Positions 1-11,724 of a stretch of 64,000 nucleotides of DNA are shown in pieces. Origin of the DNA: Novakomyces olei (taxonomy: Eukaryota; Ascomycota; Novakomycetes; Novakomycetales; Novakomycetaceae). The DNA lies in NCBI GenBank assembly GCA_016906335.1, contig JADEYG010000009.1, positions 797,001 to 861,000 on the forward strand, written 5' to 3'. The position numbers and the translations under genes were made by a program. The stretch's first letter is position 1, and each line of letters starts with the position of its first letter. Below the pieces are notes generated by a model, which was given only the letters and a program-made list of their open reading frames with translations, searched no databases and was not told the origin of the DNA.

Positions 1-1
1 T

Positions 2-925
2 TTTTCTAATGAGGATAAATCGGCTAATAAGAATAATAAGAATATAAACAGTGAACCCCAAAATTTTGTTGAAAACGGTGCAGAAACTGAAGATGTTTCT
101 CAACCGCGAGAATCTGAGGCTGACGAAACCAAAACTATTGATTCAGACACAGCGCAACAAGAAAACTCGAGACCTGGTATTGCAGAGCTGCGGGAGCGAC
201 TAGCACAAAAAATTGCATCACTACGAGCTGAGCGTAAGGCTCCCGCTAGTTCTCGTTCGGGCGACACGAATGCGTCTCAACAGACACGTGAAAGTATTTT
301 GGAAGCTCGTCGCTTAAAATTGGAGAGGCAAAAAGAACGACGAAGACAGGAGAAGAAAGAGGCGGCCGAGAAGGCTCAAAAGACCAAAGAAGAGCAAGAA
401 GAGTCTTTTAAACAAGACGAATCTCAGTCTTCTTCAAACAAAGACCGAGACAAGGCCGATCATTCTATTTTGTACGGTCGATTCACAGACTCTGAATCGG
501 AACAGAAGAAGACGCGTCGCAATCCAGTTGATGCTAAAGGCGCCCTTAAATCAGTTCAAGCAAACAAAGAAAGAGTAGCAAAGTACGATGCAGAAAAACA
601 GGCTCAAATACGGCAGTCTGACGCATGGCATTCTGCCCTATTAGCAGCTCGGGGGGACAAAGTCCGTAACAACGAAACATTGTTGAGTAAAACAGTACGG
701 CGTAAGGAACAGCAAAAGCGCAAAAGTGAGAAACAGTGGGCTGAGCGTTTGGAGCGTGTAGAACAAGGGAAACAGAGCCGTCAAAGGCGGAGAGACGAAA
801 ATTTGCAAAAAAGGAGTGACGCTAAAAAACGAGGAGTTCCTGACAATCGGGCTTCAGCCAAAGCGACGACTGGGAAAAAGCGTGCGCCTAGAGCTGGATT
901 TGAAGGATCGATGAGGACACGTTAG
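2..925 (+). CDS. RRP14: SURF6/Rrp14-family ribosome biogenesis protein (5' end cut by window)
   Basis: The reading frame is open from the first bases of the window to the stop at 923-925, so the start lies outside; about 307 residues are visible. SURF6/Rrp14 proteins are nucleolar and act in pre-rRNA processing for both ribosomal subunits. Visible hallmarks are RERLAQKIASLRAERK, the family's conserved segment near translated residue 60, and a long Lys/Arg/Glu helical C-terminal half with the pattern DAKGALKSVQANKERVAKYD followed by SDAWHSALLAARGDKVRNNE. The tail is strongly basic, as expected for a nucleolar RNA-binding protein. The gene converges on BET4. Family assignment is secure; the yeast symbol is by analogy. 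Confidence 0.88.
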   Translation, partial: FSNEDKSANKNNKNINSEPQNFVENGAETEDVSQPRESEADETKTIDSDTAQQENSRPGIAELRERLAQKIASLRAERKAPASSRSGDTNASQQTRESILEARRLKLERQKERRRQEKKEAAEKAQKTKEEQEESFKQDESQSSSNKDRDKADHSILYGRFTDSESEQKKTRRNPVDAKGALKSVQANKERVAKYDAEKQAQIRQSDAWHSALLAARGDKVRNNETLLSKTVRRKEQQKRKSEKQWAERLERVEQGKQSRQRRRDENLQKRSDAKKRGVPDNRASAKATTGKKRAPRAGFEGSMRTR

Positions 926-1202
926 CGGCATATAGAATGGTTTCTTTGGATCTTGTATTCATCATACGAGTAATATTATTATGTGGACATAATTATATTA
1001 TATTATGCAGATAATAAATAGTCGAGATTGTATTGATATGGATATTATAATCACAAAACATTTACGATTACCGATGATTCTGTGTGCACAATCGCGATAC
1101 TATTAACTGAATTTTCTCCATTTCCAATGAACGCCTTTTAAACATCTTTTTCATTCCACTTGAACCATCCGCTTTATTGCGCCCGCGCACGAATAGATGC
1201 TT

Positions 1203-2811
<1,609 letters not shown>

Positions 2812-3154
2812 TATGGCGTGTGCTTGCGCGTCTACGCTGACGGCAATTTAATTCAATTAAATTATCAGACGCACAGAATAACAATTTATTCGAATTATTG
2901 TGCCAGTAAATATAATATAGCTCAAATATAATTTATAAAAAAAAAAGGGAAAAAAGGGGGGAAAAAAAAAAGAAAGAAGGAAGGAAAAAAAGATCTAATT
3001 AAGCCATACTAATACAATCATTGTACTACTAATAATCCATTTAGTATATGTACGAAAAGTACGAGTTCGCCTACAAACTGCCACGGCGCGTGACAAACGC
3101 GACATGTACAAGTGCTAAGCGTTAATTGATGCATAACCTACGGCCTCCGTCCTA

Positions 3155-3757
3155 TCATAAAATCCCCTTTGCGTGTAATATATTTCGTAAACTGCGAGCT
3201 GTAAAGCCCAGGTACTCTGCAGTATCCTGTGCCGCAGTATCAGCGCGCTCCAAATCGTTTAAACGATTATCCAGAAAAGTGTAGGCTTCGGTCGGATTGG
3301 AAAGTAGCAGTTCTGCCCCGGCATAAGCACCGCCGAGAGCTGCAACTCTCGAGCAGTTAAGTACTGATGGAGAAGTAGAAAGTCCAGCCAATCGCAGCAT
3401 CAATGCACTCTGAAAAGACAGTTCGCGAGCAGCTCGTGGTACGTTGTGTGGCTGAGCCATGTGCGCAAGAGCTTCAGGCCAATGTGCTGCATATCGAGCG
3501 GTACCATCAAGGCGAGCCCTACAGATTTCGTGTAGTCGGGGGTACGACACATTCGAGGATGGAGGAAACTTTGCGATGAGAGAGTGCTGTTGCTCCGTCC
3601 AAAAGTGCTGAATTAAAGCGGCTGCCGGGTCTGGGAAAAGATGCTGCGTCACTGAAAGGTAACCTGAATCCCGGCATCCATTACGTATAGCGGCAGCTGT
3701 AAAGCCGCACGCATCTACGTGCCTTAGAGCGGCTTCTAACACGGTGCGTTTGATCAT
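3155..3757 (-). CDS. COQ9: Coenzyme Q biosynthesis protein Coq9
   Basis: A single-exon frame of 200 residues. Coq9 is a lipid-binding subunit of the mitochondrial CoQ synthome that supports Coq7. The N-terminal TetR-like helix pattern ILEAAL..HV..GWT is visible as VLEAALRHVDACGFTAAAI, followed by LFPDPAAALIQHFW, the expected LFP..L..HF motif, and the conserved RL..I and WPEALA segments. The C-terminal amphipathic region DTAEYLGFTARSLRNIL ends the protein. No mitochondrial targeting presequence precedes the COQ9 domain, and I found no upstream exon with an ATG, so either import uses an internal signal or a short 5' exon was missed. An AACCCTAT motif lies about 50 bp upstream, shared with the divergent tRNA gene. 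Confidence 0.88.
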   Translation of the reverse strand: MIKRTVLEAALRHVDACGFTAAAIRNGCRDSGYLSVTQHLFPDPAAALIQHFWTEQQHSLIAKFPPSSNVSYPRLHEICRARLDGTARYAAHWPEALAHMAQPHNVPRAARELSFQSALMLRLAGLSTSPSVLNCSRVAALGGAYAGAELLLSNPTEAYTFLDNRLNDLERADTAAQDTAEYLGFTARSLRNILHAKGIL

Positions 3758-3872
3758 TGTGTGGCACTAACCCAGAGATTTGCGCGACAATGAACAGAAT
3801 TTGCCTTATAGGGTTATATACCCAAAACTTTCTATTTCCTATTATTTTCACGCTCGATATAGTCTATTAGAA

Positions 3873-3970
3873 GCAGGTATGTTCCGAGTGGTTTAAGGAG
3901 TTGCACTTAAGGTTTATCCAGCTATGCAATGCTCGTTAAGAGTTCGTGGGTTCGAACCCCACTGCCTGCA
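3873..3970 (+). tRNA. tRNA-Leu(UAA) with a 12-nt intron
   Basis: The acceptor arm GCAGGTA pairs with TGCCTGC (one G:T pair), followed by discriminator A. The D-arm/box A reads TTCCGAGTGG. The anticodon stem TTGCA/TGCAA closes a loop CTTAAG plus A, giving anticodon TAA at 3908-3910, with an intron at 3912-3923 one base 3' of the anticodon. A variable arm (CTC/GAG) fits a class II leucine tRNA. The T-arm GTGGG TTCGAAC CCCAC carries a perfect box B. Confidence 0.95.
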
Positions 3971-3976
3971 TCATAA

Positions 3977-3989
3977 TTTTTTGTTTTTT
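3977..3989 (+). terminator. Pol III T-run terminator of tRNA-Leu
   Basis: Two T6 runs (3977-3982 and 3984-3989), beginning 7 nt after the tRNA 3' end, are a typical RNA polymerase III termination signal. Confidence 0.8.
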
Positions 3990-5416
3990 CAATTAGGCAA
4001 TCGTTTGTGGATAAAACTATTGGGTTCAAAAGGGTTGGAGCTAATTAGATGTGTTTGCAGAATGCCTCTATATAACGCAGCAATAGCCACTAAACTCAAC
4101 AAGCGCCTTAATCAATTGTGCATAACACAATTGGTTCATTTGCCTCAAAAATTGCGAACAAAAAATGGTTGTTCTTTAACTACTGGATATTTATATCCAC
4201 TAAACGCAAATGCAATTCAGCGTCTATCTCTCTGCGCTTATAAGTCGTTTAAAACACGTCACTACTAATTGTCCATTGATCGGTGAATACTTTCGAATAA
4301 CGTAATAAAACATAAATAATGGTCCAATCTCACGCTACGGAGTAGAAACGCGTATGCGATTAGTAGGAGAATTTTAAATTAGCGTAAATGGCTTGGCCTA
4401 TGGAATCCAATCACAACAGACAGGCAAAGAGCACGGATCACGGGAATAAAGCACGTTGGCCGTCGACTTTTGTGGTACACCGCATACTTTTCTGCAGTGT
4501 ATAGGCGACAAAAGGTTGCACACACACCAGTATATGAAAACCGCGGAGTTGTGAGTCAGGCTACATAGTACGTACATACGGCGGATAGTATTATATAGAA
4601 GAACAGAAATTTCAAATTCATTTAAGCTCGTTCAGACTCATCCACGTAATTGCAGCTGCGTATGAGGCACACCGACCAATCTACAATCAATAGCGACAGA
4701 GTGACTCCGCTCTGCTTGGCAGCAGTGGCACGAAACTTTGGTTAAACCCTAACCCCATACATCAGTGACCACTCGTGTCCGGCAGTAGCATAACTTGTAA
4801 CGCAGGCAAGGGGAACACAAATCTGTGCTGGCAGCGTTACGCACATGTTATACGCAGTACTGTCACGCACACAATAATTCTGCAAGCGCAAGAGTACTGC
4901 TGCATCCATCAAAAGTAGGAACAAAACCTTTTATGACGGCCGTTCGAGTGTGACTTTTAAATTGTTGTTGGAGTCTGTTTGCTGACCTTTATCGCTGCTG
5001 TCCCTTGGGTGTGTGCGGGTACTTTGGTGTTTTGTGTGTGTTTGCCTGTTCCTTTTCCCTGATCCATCACTCTTCTCCGATCAAGTTCCCACTGCGACTC
5101 CCGCAGCATTCGGGCACCGAATAGGATAACGTCAGTTCGAAACTGATCTTGTGCCGGCAGCGTTTGATTCGTGTTGCCTCTTGTCCCAGGGTTTTCTCAG
5201 TGTCCTTTATCCCGTTTGCCTGCTGTTGCTGTAAACGAGGGAAAAAGGGATAGATCGGTGAGAGAGCCTCATTCAGCTGAATCATATTCCTCTCTCCTCT
5301 GAACAGCACCGTTCACCAACCCCGCCTCTCCCTCGGCCGGATCGGAAACAGTCGACAGTACGAGTCGTCGAATCCTCCGCCGTTTCAAGGGGTTATATTT
5401 ACGTATTGCGCTTTGA
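3990..5416. other. Long intergenic stretch before the RS/RRM gene
   Basis: No convincing coding region. Open frames here are short and show no family motif. AAACCCTAACCC at 4744-4755 is a telobox-type element. The stretch 4930-5400 is pyrimidine-rich and GT/GTT-rich, lacks any ATG after 4933, and probably holds the promoter, leader and perhaps a 5' intron of the next gene. Confidence 0.6.
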
Positions 5417-5431
5417 TCCTTTTCTTTAAAG

Positions 5432-6931
5432 ACAAGATCTACTTCACCTTCTTTCCGCTCGTCTCCGCGGCCGTTTAGATCGCCGCCTACGACTGCCGCC
5501 AACACGACGACTTCTTCCCGTTGGCGCCGACGCTCGCGATCTCGTTCGCGTTCTCTTTCTCGATCGCCTCCTCCTTCTCGACGGGCTCCTCGTTCCAGAT
5601 CGCCCTCTAGACGATCTCCTCCTAGAGCTTCTTCTCCTAGAGATTCTTCTCCACACGGGTACTCTTTTCGTCGCCGTAGATCTTCTTCTTCTTCCAGATC
5701 TCCTCCTCGAAGACGCCAATCCTTTTCACGCGCTAATCGTGATATGTCTTCCTCCACCCGTGAACCTTCCCAGCAAGACCGACGCGTCTATGTCGGCAAT
5801 TTGTCGTATGACGTTCGCTGGCAGCATTTGAAAGATTTCATGCGCCAGGCCGGTGAAGTCCTTCACGCAGACGTTCTTACTCTGCCCAACGGCATGAGCA
5901 AAGGCTGTGGTATCGTGGAATACGCTACTCCATCTGAGGCTCAGCGTGCTGTTGAGACTCTGAGCAATCAGCCTTTCATGGGCCGCCTCGTTTACGTCCG
6001 TGAGGACCGTGAACAGGAGCCCAGGTTCGGTCCTACTCAGGGCGGCGGAGCAGCTGCAGGAGGCAGTTCCCGATCTGCTGGAGCAGGCGGATCTTCTGCT
6101 GGAGGATTCACCGGCAGCTCTTACCGTGGAGCCGCTTATTCCTCCTCTGCTCACAGCGCTCCCTCTGCTGGAGGAGACTCTGTTGCTGGCCGCCAATTGT
6201 TTGTACAGAACCTGCCTTACTCTGTCGGCTGGCAGGATCTAAAGGACTTTTTCCGCCAGGCTGGGCAAGTTGTTCGTGCAGACGTTCACTCTGGACCTGA
6301 CGGCCGCTCAAAGGGATCCGGAATTGTTCTCTTTGATTCTGCTGCCGATGCTCAAAATGCTCTTTCTACTCTCAACGGAGTCGACTGGCACGGACGGCCG
6401 ATTGAAGTCCGTGAAGACCGGTTTGCCTCTGGAGCATCAGGCGGATCCTCCTTCCGCTCTGACCGAGGCGGATCCAGTTTCCGTGGCGCCGGCGGTGCAG
6501 GCTCTAGTTACAGAGGCTCCGCCAGCGGCTATGGCCGTGGAGGCCCTGCAGTTGAGCAAAACGAGTTTACTGACGATGCCTTTGGCGGAGGAGAGCCTAG
6601 TGATACTATCTTTGTAGGCAATTTGCCCTGGGCTACTAGCAATGAGGACCTGGACGATCTTTTCCGTACTGTCGGCCAAATTGTTCGTGCAGAGATCCAG
6701 CTGGAGCGCAGTGGCCGTTCTCGCGGATCAGGCGTTGTCCGTCTCGGCGATCCTGCAGCTGCCCAGCACGCAATCACCCGCTTTAATGGATACGTATACG
6801 GGAACCGTCCCCTTAGTATCTCGTTTGTAAGGTACGGTGGAGCTGGACCTGCTGTAGGAATCCCCCCGTCGGCTCCTGCTGCCGAACAGGCTACAGATTC
6901 TGCTTTGGATGGCAATGCTATGGTCGAGTAA
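5432..6931 (+). CDS. SR-like three-RRM mRNA-binding protein (Gbp2/Hrb1 type)
   Basis: Three RNA-recognition motifs: the first begins RRVYVGNLSYDVRWQHLKDF (just after the ATG at 5744), the second RQLFVQNLPYSVGWQDLKDF, the third DTIFVGNLPWATSNEDLDDL. Linkers between them are rich in Gly/Ser/Arg. This order matches Gbp2/Hrb1, shuttling SR-like proteins that package mRNA for export and quality control. In the same frame upstream of 5744 lies a clear RS domain (RSRSPSRR, SSPRDSS, RSSSSSRSPPRRR), open back to a stop at 5414-5416. That exon has no in-frame ATG, so the RS part is reached from an upstream exon or not translated. An AG at 5430-5431 would open it in phase; an ATG at 4933 is a possible but weak partner. 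From 5744 the product is 395 residues. Confidence 0.8.
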   Translation, partial: TRSTSPSFRSSPRPFRSPPTTAANTTTSSRWRRRSRSRSRSLSRSPPPSRRAPRSRSPSRRSPPRASSPRDSSPHGYSFRRRRSSSSSRSPPRRRQSFSRANRDMSSSTREPSQQDRRVYVGNLSYDVRWQHLKDFMRQAGEVLHADVLTLPNGMSKGCGIVEYATPSEAQRAVETLSNQPFMGRLVYVREDREQEPRFGPTQGGGAAAGGSSRSAGAGGSSAGGFTGSSYRGAAYSSSAHSAPSAGGDSVAGRQLFVQNLPYSVGWQDLKDFFRQAGQVVRADVHSGPDGRSKGSGIVLFDSAADAQNALSTLNGVDWHGRPIEVREDRFASGASGGSSFRSDRGGSSFRGAGGAGSSYRGSASGYGRGGPAVEQNEFTDDAFGGGEPSDTIFVGNLPWATSNEDLDDLFRTVGQIVRAEIQLERSGRSRGSGVVRLGDPAAAQHAITRFNGYVYGNRPLSISFVRYGGAGPAVGIPPSAPAAEQATDSALDGNAMVE

Positions 6932-7405
6932 GCGTTTGCAAATGAAAAGAAAAGGGGCACAAATGGCCCTTGTTCGTTGTCAAATCTTGAATCAAGTTTT
7001 GCTCTAGTTTAATTTTGTTGGTAATTCCTGCACCTATTTGTTTCAAATGCAGGTTTATCGTTATTATTACGCTTTTATTTCAATCTCAATAACTGCTCTT
7101 TTTGTTTTTGTCCTGACTGATTTCAATTTTACCTCTTAAAACAATTACCTTAACCTACGTTTGACAGAGTACGAAAAGAAATAGTTTTTATGTTTTCCAA
7201 ATCGTCTTGCCAATAGACCGTAAATTGGGGGTAAATCATGTAATCAAATATATAATTAATCAATCGATAAACTACTTCAAACTGGGCACGGCCAGTGGCC
7301 AGCCGTAAAATAAGTGATAAATTTAAAAACATAAAAAATAAATAATAATATATAAAGAACCCACTCAAACTACTCCCCAAAAATGCTCAATATGCAGTCA
7401 TAGTA
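6932..7405. other. Convergent 3' intergenic region
   Basis: AT-rich spacer between the ends of the RRM gene and TMS1. I see no gene, repeat array or RNA in it; it should hold both polyadenylation regions. Confidence 0.6.
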
Positions 7406-9011
7406 TCACGATTGAAACCGGTCGGGCAGTAATACGGGCGCAACACAGCTCCAAATATAAAGAGCATGACAAACCCAGGCGCTTAGGGCTTTGACCCAAA
7501 CAACAGCAAAGCTTCGACCAATAACAACAAAAGGCGAATTGTCATTGTCGTCACCGCCAGTATTAGGCTTGCGATTGCCATTGTCCCGGTGCAATACGTT
7601 CCACCCCGTCAGCAAGGCGGCCACGTAGCAAGTGGCCAGAAAGAAAACTACGTGGAAAAGAGAGTAATGGTACTGGACATGGCCCTTTTCATCATCAACA
7701 ACATCGTCGCTTGCCTCCTCATCATCGTCTTGGTCACCAGAGGAAGACTGATGGCTGTTTAGAGCAGACGCCGGTAAAGCTCCGCTCTCAATTGCTGCCA
7801 ACAAGGCTTCCTGCCGCATACGAGCCCGCTCTGTCGGCTCTGACGTGACGAGATCATGCTGGTTCGAATCATCAGCAGCCAGCGATCTTTCTGGCCCTTC
7901 CAGACGAATAGCACTGCCTGTAGTGGCGGCCCGGGTAGTTGAATAAGCAATAGCAGCAAAAGTGAAGAGGGCGCCGACCACGGTAGTGGCAGTCTGACTC
8001 GAACGCGTTATGGGATTGCAGGTTCTGTAGGGCGGAGCACTCGACAGAGCAGAAAGGGTCAAATACGTAGTGTAAATGCAAACCATCCCAGACTGTGCGA
8101 TACCTGAGGCCGGATTGAATTCCTGCACTATTGGGTGGATGCTAGTGCCGGTGGAAACAATGCAGAGAATCAAGTTTATTGTAACAAAAGCCTGGTTCAT
8201 GCTGCAGCTTTTACGGGCAAAAAACACGTAGAGAAGGACTGTCATTGTCAGGGCGCCGGCATACATGCCCAGTGTCGATCCGACAAGGGCAATTTGCCAG
8301 CGGCGGCTGCTGCTGCTGCCGCTACTGGCCTCAATCCGCCGAAGGCAGTTTTCTGCCCACGAGTGAGCGCAGTCAATGAGCAGGAAAAGGCCAAACAGAA
8401 TAAAGAGGACAGATCCAAGTATAGCGACGTAGTTTCCCCAGAAGATGAAAAAGCCGTTAGGGATGAAGAAGGAGACGACTACCAGCAGTGCCCACAGCAC
8501 GAGCTTCGGGCCCCATAATCCATTCTGCAGGGAAGCCCGCTTGTCCCTGCTCGTGTATACTCCAACAAGCGTTAGGGCTAGGGTTAAGTGGAGCATGCCG
8601 AGGGCGAACCCGAACCGCTGCACTGCCAGCACTCCGTAGCATTCGCCGCGCGGGCATTTTACGTGCAGGTACCCTCGCATTATCGACTCGAGCTGCCGTA
8701 CGGCCCAGCCAGAGAGCATTATCCAGGAGACAATACTATTAAAAAGCAGTAGTAGCGCATAAGCGGCCCTCGTCATTACAGACGAGGCGCCGACTACGCG
8801 GCCGAGTCCGCCGCATGATTTGCAAAGTGCAGTGCACTGTGAATTAGCGTTGGCAGATCTAAAAAAAAGAAAGAAAAACGAAAAAAAAAAAGAACGATAT
8901 GAGGCAGTGCTGGAGACTTACAGCTGCCGCTCCACAAAACGAGGCGACCCAACTTCCTGCGGCCGTTGCTATAGGCAGCGCTAACGCTGGGATAGATAGT
9001 GCGAGGCCCAT
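7406..9011 (-). CDS. TMS1: Serinc/TMS1 multipass membrane protein, two exons
   Basis: Serinc/TDE1-family protein of yeast Tms1 type, about 10-11 transmembrane segments, in vacuolar or endomembranes; the family has been linked to serine incorporation and lipid scrambling. Exons 8922-9011 and 7406-8836 give 506 residues. The first exon encodes an N-terminal hydrophobic helix ending FCGAAA; the second opens CTALCKSCGG, the family's Cys-rich start, and continues SSVMTRAAYALLLLFNSIVS, close to other TMS1 proteins. The 85-nt intron has GTAAGT, a polypyrimidine tract, CTAAT and CACAG. A long acidic/Gln-rich loop lies between late helices (about residues 345-400). Signature segments WGNYVAILGSVLF and FNPASG-type loops are present. 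Confidence 0.9.
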
Positions 9012-9678
9012 CGAGTGTAAGCCGATGTTGTAATGCCGTAATTTATATTAACCATTTAATTTGTATAACTTTAGCCATAATATTGGGGATGGAAAGGTTG
9101 GTATATGATTTAGATGAAATGATTTAGAGAGAATGATACAGAGAAAATAATAGAGAAAATGATACAGAGAGAAACTATACAAGAACAGTTTACAATAAAC
9201 AGTCAAAAACTAGATTAAGGCGGCGGCGTTCAAGTGACGTACGAGCCGGTTACTGACCTTTAAATTCGATTTTACAACATTTGCTGCGAGTTTCATTCGC
9301 AAGTTATATAAGAACATAGACAGAATATAGATGTATAAGAATATATAAGAATATAGAGGGTCAAAACTGTAAAACTGGTACAATCCAATTGGACCGAATA
9401 CTAACTGTAATAGACGTAATGCTCAGATGTACAACGACCACTTTTCAGTACGGGGCGAAATACAATAATTAAAAAAATAAAAATAAATACAAAATATAAA
9501 ATATAATAAAATATAATAAAATAAAATAAATAAAATAAAATAAAATAAAATAAAATAAAATAAAATAATTCTGGTATTTGCCTACAACCAACATATTGAA
9601 CAGTTACTAAATATTAAACATTTAAATAAATATTAAACCGTCAAATCATTTTGATCCCCATATCAACCGTTGATTCCG
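9012..9678. other. AT-rich intergenic region with TAAAA array
   Basis: No gene seen. It contains short imperfect repeats of ATGATACAGAGAG type near 9120-9170, AAGAATATA repeats near 9335-9360, and an AAAAT pentanucleotide run at about 9508-9566. It separates the divergent TMS1 and the small gene at 9679. Confidence 0.6.
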
Positions 9679-10023
9679 ATGGTGCGAGCGGTATCACGAG
9701 AGTTTGTGAAACAGTGCCGCGCACTGCTCCAGCAATGGCCGCACGACGCTGTTCGGCCTTCAGTGCAGTTTGGCGAAATAGTCGGCAGAGGCTTAGGCGA
9801 AGGAGGCGCCGGTGAATTATCGCCTTTGGAAAAGCGACAATTGAAATCGCTTACTGTCCTTGCGTCTTCAAAGTACTACGCGCGTTACCGATTGTCCGAC
9901 AGGATGTTGCACCCGCCGTCTTACCCAGAGTATTACTCTGATATTATTACAAAAGTGCGTCCTGCGAGGGATACGAGATCAGTTTGGAGCAAAGTGCGTG
10001 AGGCTTTACGGTGGACTGAATAA
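9679..10023 (+). CDS. Small basic protein with YxLSDRML...YYxDI motif, unrecognised
   Basis: A 114-residue frame from ATG at 9679. It reads like a real protein: an N-terminal amphipathic helix (AVSREFVKQCRALLQQWP), a central SPLEKRQLKSLTVLASSKYY, then RYRLSDRMLHPPSYPEYYSD and a basic C-terminus. The LSDRML..P..P.YY pattern resembles a small fungus-specific, probably mitochondrial family that I cannot name with certainty. No membrane segment and no cysteine cluster. The downstream 300 bp (10024-10331), before the RBA50 stop, show no further gene. Confidence 0.6.
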   Translation: MVRAVSREFVKQCRALLQQWPHDAVRPSVQFGEIVGRGLGEGGAGELSPLEKRQLKSLTVLASSKYYARYRLSDRMLHPPSYPEYYSDIITKVRPARDTRSVWSKVREALRWTE

Positions 10024-10331
10024 GGCGTTTCCGGACAAAGTGGGGTTGCCCGTTACCGGGTTAATTGATCTTTCTACAAATGCTTTTGCACTTGTTGTAA
10101 CTGCAGTCTAGTGCATATCTTGAGCGTTTTCCATTACATGCAGTCTATGGTACTCTGCAATAGTATTATATAATGTCAAAAGACACAGAGTAGACGATGA
10201 ACGGCCAAATCGATCTTACTCGCCTACGCCTACGCGTCCATAGACTCTACATTCAATGATTATTTTCACAGACTATACTATATAGTCGCGGTGTATATGC
10301 TCCATTATGTGTATTTACAAGCAAACGTTCA

Positions 10332-11453
10332 TCAGTCAGTAGAGTGCAGATTCTCGCCCTGTTGCAGGCCCTGCTGCCACAGCCAAAGCGCCTCTGTAGC
10401 ATGGGTGCGTACGCCAAGGTGTAGTGTAGCCGACTCGTCAGCCGCTTCTGTGAGCGAATCAACTACTCTGCAATCCAGAGTCAGAGACCGCAGCAAAGCG
10501 GATACTTCGAGTCCAAAAGCCTGTGATCCAATCCTAAAAAGCACTCTTCCCAGAGTGCGTATAGCTAGAGCCCGCTGAGCCGGAAAGCGGCTGCGTGACA
10601 GGTGCGCTAGCTCTGGTATTGTGTAACCAGCCGCCGCAGGAGCATCAGCGTGGTGGTGTAACCCTTCCGTGGTCGCCACTTCTCGGCCTTTTCGTGGTGG
10701 AAGAATATTCCCTGCAAAATCAAACCGAACTGCACTCGGCGCAACCTCACGCATATCCGGATGGTATTGAGACTCATCTTCTTCTATGCTGATAGGCTGC
10801 ATCCACGCTAGCCGGGTGGGATCGTGTTCGAGCTGGGGAAAATATTTATCATGAAGCTTCTCCAAAAAATCATCGGCACCAGGATCATCCTGCTCCACCT
10901 CCTCTGCATTCGGTGGAGCAGCAAAATGAACTCTGACGTTTGGCTGCTCTTGGTCAGGCTCAGATTTTTCACCCGGCTCGGGCCGTTCGTCCAAGGTACT
11001 ATCTACTAGCGCTGATGGAGCAGGACTCTGTTCCGATTTCCGCTTTATATGGCAATCTGCCTGCTCTCCTGCTCGCATGGCTTCTTCAAACGAGGGAGCT
11101 CGCTCGTCTACGCAACTCGATGTATTGCTCTTCTTTTGGCCTCGCTCACGTAATTTCTTCAATAATCCTGGCGGCAATTGCTGTTCGAGCTCTTTTTGCT
11201 CTTGTGCAATCTCCTCCGGCAGCATTCCCGCCAGTCGGGCCCTGTTCTCGCGAGAAATATCATTCTCTTCCTGCCCCGCGTCATTGGCAAATAATTGGTC
11301 TTTTGAGCGCTCGTGCCATTGACGTTTAGCCCGATCAAATTTTCGCGGCTGCGGGAACCCTTTTGCAGGTCCAGCCCGCGGCGCTGAAGGAGGATTTGAT
11401 GCAACTGAAGGCCTTTCAACTATATCGCGCACTAATTCCAAAGGCCGGTCCAT
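10332..11453 (-). CDS. RBA50: RPAP1/Rba50-like RNA polymerase II assembly factor
   Basis: Single-exon protein of 373 residues. RPAP1/Rba50 helps assemble the Rpb3 subcomplex of RNA polymerase II. The N-terminal RPAP1 region is visible as ENRARLAGMLPEEIAQEQKE followed by LPPGLLKKLRERG. The C-terminal RPAP1 region contains RLAWMQP, then AVRFDFAGNILPPR, then GLHHHADAPAAAGYTIPELA and a helical LSRSRFPAQRALAIRTLGRV. Length fits the short fungal form, not the 1400-residue animal protein. The middle is acidic and disordered. No introns are needed. It diverges from BSD2 across an AT-rich decamer array. Confidence 0.85.
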   Translation of the reverse strand: MDRPLELVRDIVERPSVASNPPSAPRAGPAKGFPQPRKFDRAKRQWHERSKDQLFANDAGQEENDISRENRARLAGMLPEEIAQEQKELEQQLPPGLLKKLRERGQKKSNTSSCVDERAPSFEEAMRAGEQADCHIKRKSEQSPAPSALVDSTLDERPEPGEKSEPDQEQPNVRVHFAAPPNAEEVEQDDPGADDFLEKLHDKYFPQLEHDPTRLAWMQPISIEEDESQYHPDMREVAPSAVRFDFAGNILPPRKGREVATTEGLHHHADAPAAAGYTIPELAHLSRSRFPAQRALAIRTLGRVLFRIGSQAFGLEVSALLRSLTLDCRVVDSLTEAADESATLHLGVRTHATEALWLWQQGLQQGENLHSTD

Positions 11454-11724
11454 GTCAAAGCATTGTGCTAATTAATGAATATTATTGAATACAAATTATT
11501 TACTATTAAATGTGAAATTTAATTATGAAATGTAGTAATTGAAATATAATTATTGAATATTTCGAATTGTATATTGAATTATATTGAATTATATATTGGA
11601 CGCTGACTATACTGGAAACCTATCCAATATAATGTCTTACAAATTCTTTAATTATTAATCATATAATGTGTTGAGAAGGTATGTTCTAGCACATCTATAA
11701 TGCTCCATTATTTACTCCGCTACT

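Noticed and set aside
3924-4268. Frame starting inside the tRNA-Leu gene
   Set aside because: It starts in the anticodon arm and has no protein family features.
5269-5757. Minus-strand frames with Arg/Glu-rich protein
   Set aside because: They are antisense shadows of the RS-domain coding strand; RS codons read as Arg/Glu/Ser on the other strand.
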